From Fibrobacterota bacterium (GTDB lineage Bacteria; Fibrobacterota; Chitinivibrionia; Chitinivibrionales; Chitinispirillaceae), in assembly GCA_023436205.1 (NCBI GenBank), contig JAEZKC010000093.1:1-64000 (forward strand): a DNA stretch of 64,000 bases, read 5' to 3'. Positions 62,795 to 64,000 of this stretch are shown piece after piece. Positions within the stretch are counted from its first letter, which is position 1; every line of letters starts with the position of its first letter. Position numbers and translations under genes: made by a program. The notes below the pieces were generated by a model. The model worked only from the letters and a program-made list of their open reading frames with translations, was not told where the DNA came from and searched no databases.

Positions 62795-63613
62795 TTAGGT
62801 TCCGGTGAAGAAATTGGTTTCAAAATACCGGCTTTTAAGCACTTCCATGAAAGTGCCTTTTTTTCGAGTGCGCTCGACTTTAAAAAAGATCCCGGATGCA
62901 AGTGATGGAAACCAGCGAGCCAGAGGTTTGGCCATCCAGGGAACAAAAGGATAAAATCCGCTCCCTTTCGTTTCCTTCAGTTCAAAAAACGAGTCTGCCT
63001 GAATAAACGAACTGAAGCCGGGCTTGGTGAATCCTCTTATATGTGGACCAAGCACCTTAATACTGGTTGGCTGTTCCCCCAGCAGAAGTGCAAAACGATC
63101 ATGCCAGGCGGCCAAGTTGGGAACCCCGACTATAAGAGTCCCGCCCTTTTTCAAAATTCTGGAGATTTCAGAAAAGATGAAAAACAGCTCCTTGCAGTGC
63201 TCAATTACCTGATTGATAATTATGATATCGAAAAAATCATCTTTGAACGGAAATGGATCTCGTTCAATATTTATATCGGATGGGGTAATCCCTTTACTGA
63301 TACACTCAAGGCGGTATGGTTCATGATTTTCAATGGCAAAAAGATTAACTCTTTGCCCGTAGGTGGCTTTCAAGGTAGTTAGTTCCTCTGCCTTCCCGCA
63401 GCCCACATCCAAAATGTTAAAACTCTTCTCCTGTGCGGCACAGTGGATGACTTCTTCACACCAGTTATGAATCACATCCCTGCCGTACACAAGATGCTGG
63501 GATGATTTCTTGAACTTCATCCCAAATCTGTAAAAGGCACCGAAAATTCCCATAAACAGTATTTGATCCTCGTTTTTGATAAAATAATCGATTGGGATGC
63601 TAAGTACCTGCAT
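62795..63613 (-). CDS. Class I SAM-dependent methyltransferase
   Basis: This is 272 residues. The SAM-binding motif is NILDVGCGKAEELTTLKATYG (about 58-78), with the acidic LFAIENHEPY, then FPFKDDFFDIIIINQVIEHC as motif II/post-I and ISRILKKGGTLIVGVPN as motif III. The last part (PFVPWMAKPLARWFPSLASGIFFKVERTRK) could lie at the membrane. It fits Methyltransf_11/23 enzymes associated with lipid or polysaccharide biosynthesis. The substrate is unknown. Confidence 0.85.
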   Translation of the reverse strand: MQVLSIPIDYFIKNEDQILFMGIFGAFYRFGMKFKKSSQHLVYGRDVIHNWCEEVIHCAAQEKSFNILDVGCGKAEELTTLKATYGQRVNLFAIENHEPYRLECISKGITPSDINIERDPFPFKDDFFDIIIINQVIEHCKELFFIFSEISRILKKGGTLIVGVPNLAAWHDRFALLLGEQPTSIKVLGPHIRGFTKPGFSSFIQADSFFELKETKGSGFYPFVPWMAKPLARWFPSLASGIFFKVERTRKKGTFMEVLKSRYFETNFFTGT

Positions 63614-63724
63614 AATTTGCAGTTACAGATCTTTTTTGGAAATCAATACTTTTGTATTTATTTTGTTGAATAACTCTTATTCTGAAAACCAGCGTTATTT
63701 TTTTCCAAAGATGGGAAACTAACA

Positions 63725-64000
63725 ATGAAAAGGATATTCACCTCGCTTTCTGCCTTTCTCCTATTCTCCATGAATACCAGTGCTGATTTCGCCACTGATG
63801 ATTACAATCAGGCTATCCGAATGACTGTTAAATTCTTCGGAGGGCAGCGATGCGGTGACACACACAACTGGATGTTGCATGAAAATCCGGAGTTGCAGAA
63901 AAAGTACTGCCATACTCAGGACAAGTATAACGGCAATGATGTCAGCGGAGGATGGCACGATTGCGGGGATCACATCAAAGTGGCCACCACCATGGGATAT
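63725..64000 (+). CDS. GH9 family endoglucanase, N-terminal part (runs off window)
   Basis: The 92 visible residues start with a signal peptide (about 1-20). Then come AIRMTVKFFGGQRCGDTHNWML and DVSGGWHDCGDHIKVATTMGY. The GGWHDCGDH segment is the GH9 catalytic-base region, with Asp79 and Asp82 (D-C/A-G-D). The family cleaves cellulose with inversion. The rest lies beyond position 64000, so domain architecture is unknown. It fits the GH5 and CE2 genes at 42 and 45 kb as a plant-wall degrader. Confidence 0.88.
   Translation, partial: MKRIFTSLSAFLLFSMNTSADFATDDYNQAIRMTVKFFGGQRCGDTHNWMLHENPELQKKYCHTQDKYNGNDVSGGWHDCGDHIKVATTMGY

Overview
The window looks like chromosomal DNA of a Gram-negative, plant-polymer-degrading bacterium. 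I infer the phylum Fibrobacterota (Fibrobacter/Chitinispirillum-like). The reasons are a GH9 cellulase start, a lipoprotein GH5 cellulase, a CE2 esterase, a dockerin-like secreted protein, a 1,490-residue GLUG-repeat surface protein with a FlgD-like C-terminus, outer-membrane barrels and many lipoproteins. The phylum is an inference from gene families only. There are two tRNA genes (Arg-CCG, Phe-GAA), and no rRNA, CRISPR array, transposase or prophage that I can see.

Layout. 1-476: tandem ~125-bp repeats. 0.5-5.1 kb: single metabolic genes (aldo/keto reductase, FMN reductase, arginase-like, methyltransferase, DUF3795). 5.4-6.5 kb: a gene cut short by a dispersed repeat, then repeat-rich DNA. 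6.6-17.5 kb: envelope and transport genes (AsmA/DUF748-like, alpha/beta hydrolase, K+/H+ antiporter, two DUF421 proteins on either side of a divergent promoter region, BASS symporter, large arylsulfatase, DUF202, YitT) and two paralogous small unknown proteins. 17.6-21.2 kb: a histidine kinase/NtrC-type sigma-54 activator operon with a Cys-rich partner. A good sigma-54 promoter match sits just downstream, in front of the two paralogous small proteins, suggesting a local regulatory circuit. 21.3-27.1 kb: Rnk, a WADYVF-type secreted protein, a dockerin-bearing secreted protein and a 7TMR-DISM/LuxR regulator; the last two each carry an apparent one-base deletion. 27.6-31.8 kb: a compact overlapping cluster (Cys-rich membrane protein, OB-fold lipoprotein, FtsX-type permease, ATPase, porin, FMN-binding protein) that looks like one envelope system. 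32-38 kb: an accessory stretch of lipoproteins, unknowns, a nucleotidyltransferase pair, an M55 peptidase and gene fragments. 38-51 kb: CPBP protease, ABC-F, hemerythrin fragment, ferritin-like protein, GH5, CE2, membrane proteins, a candidate ~190-nt small transcript and a deleted EamA gene. 51-58 kb: YifB/ComM, SatP-like transporter, VanX-like peptidase, a STAS/PEGA fusion between the two tRNAs, and a Minf_1886-type protein. 58-64 kb: GLUG surface protein, methyltransferase, and the GH9 start that runs off the window.

The most notable non-gene signal is a set of dispersed intergenic repeats, several sharing a ~30-bp end (core gcgtcttcgccgttaac). One copy (41935-42147) has both ends as imperfect inverted repeats, like a non-autonomous mobile element. 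At least two genes end abruptly where related repeat DNA begins.
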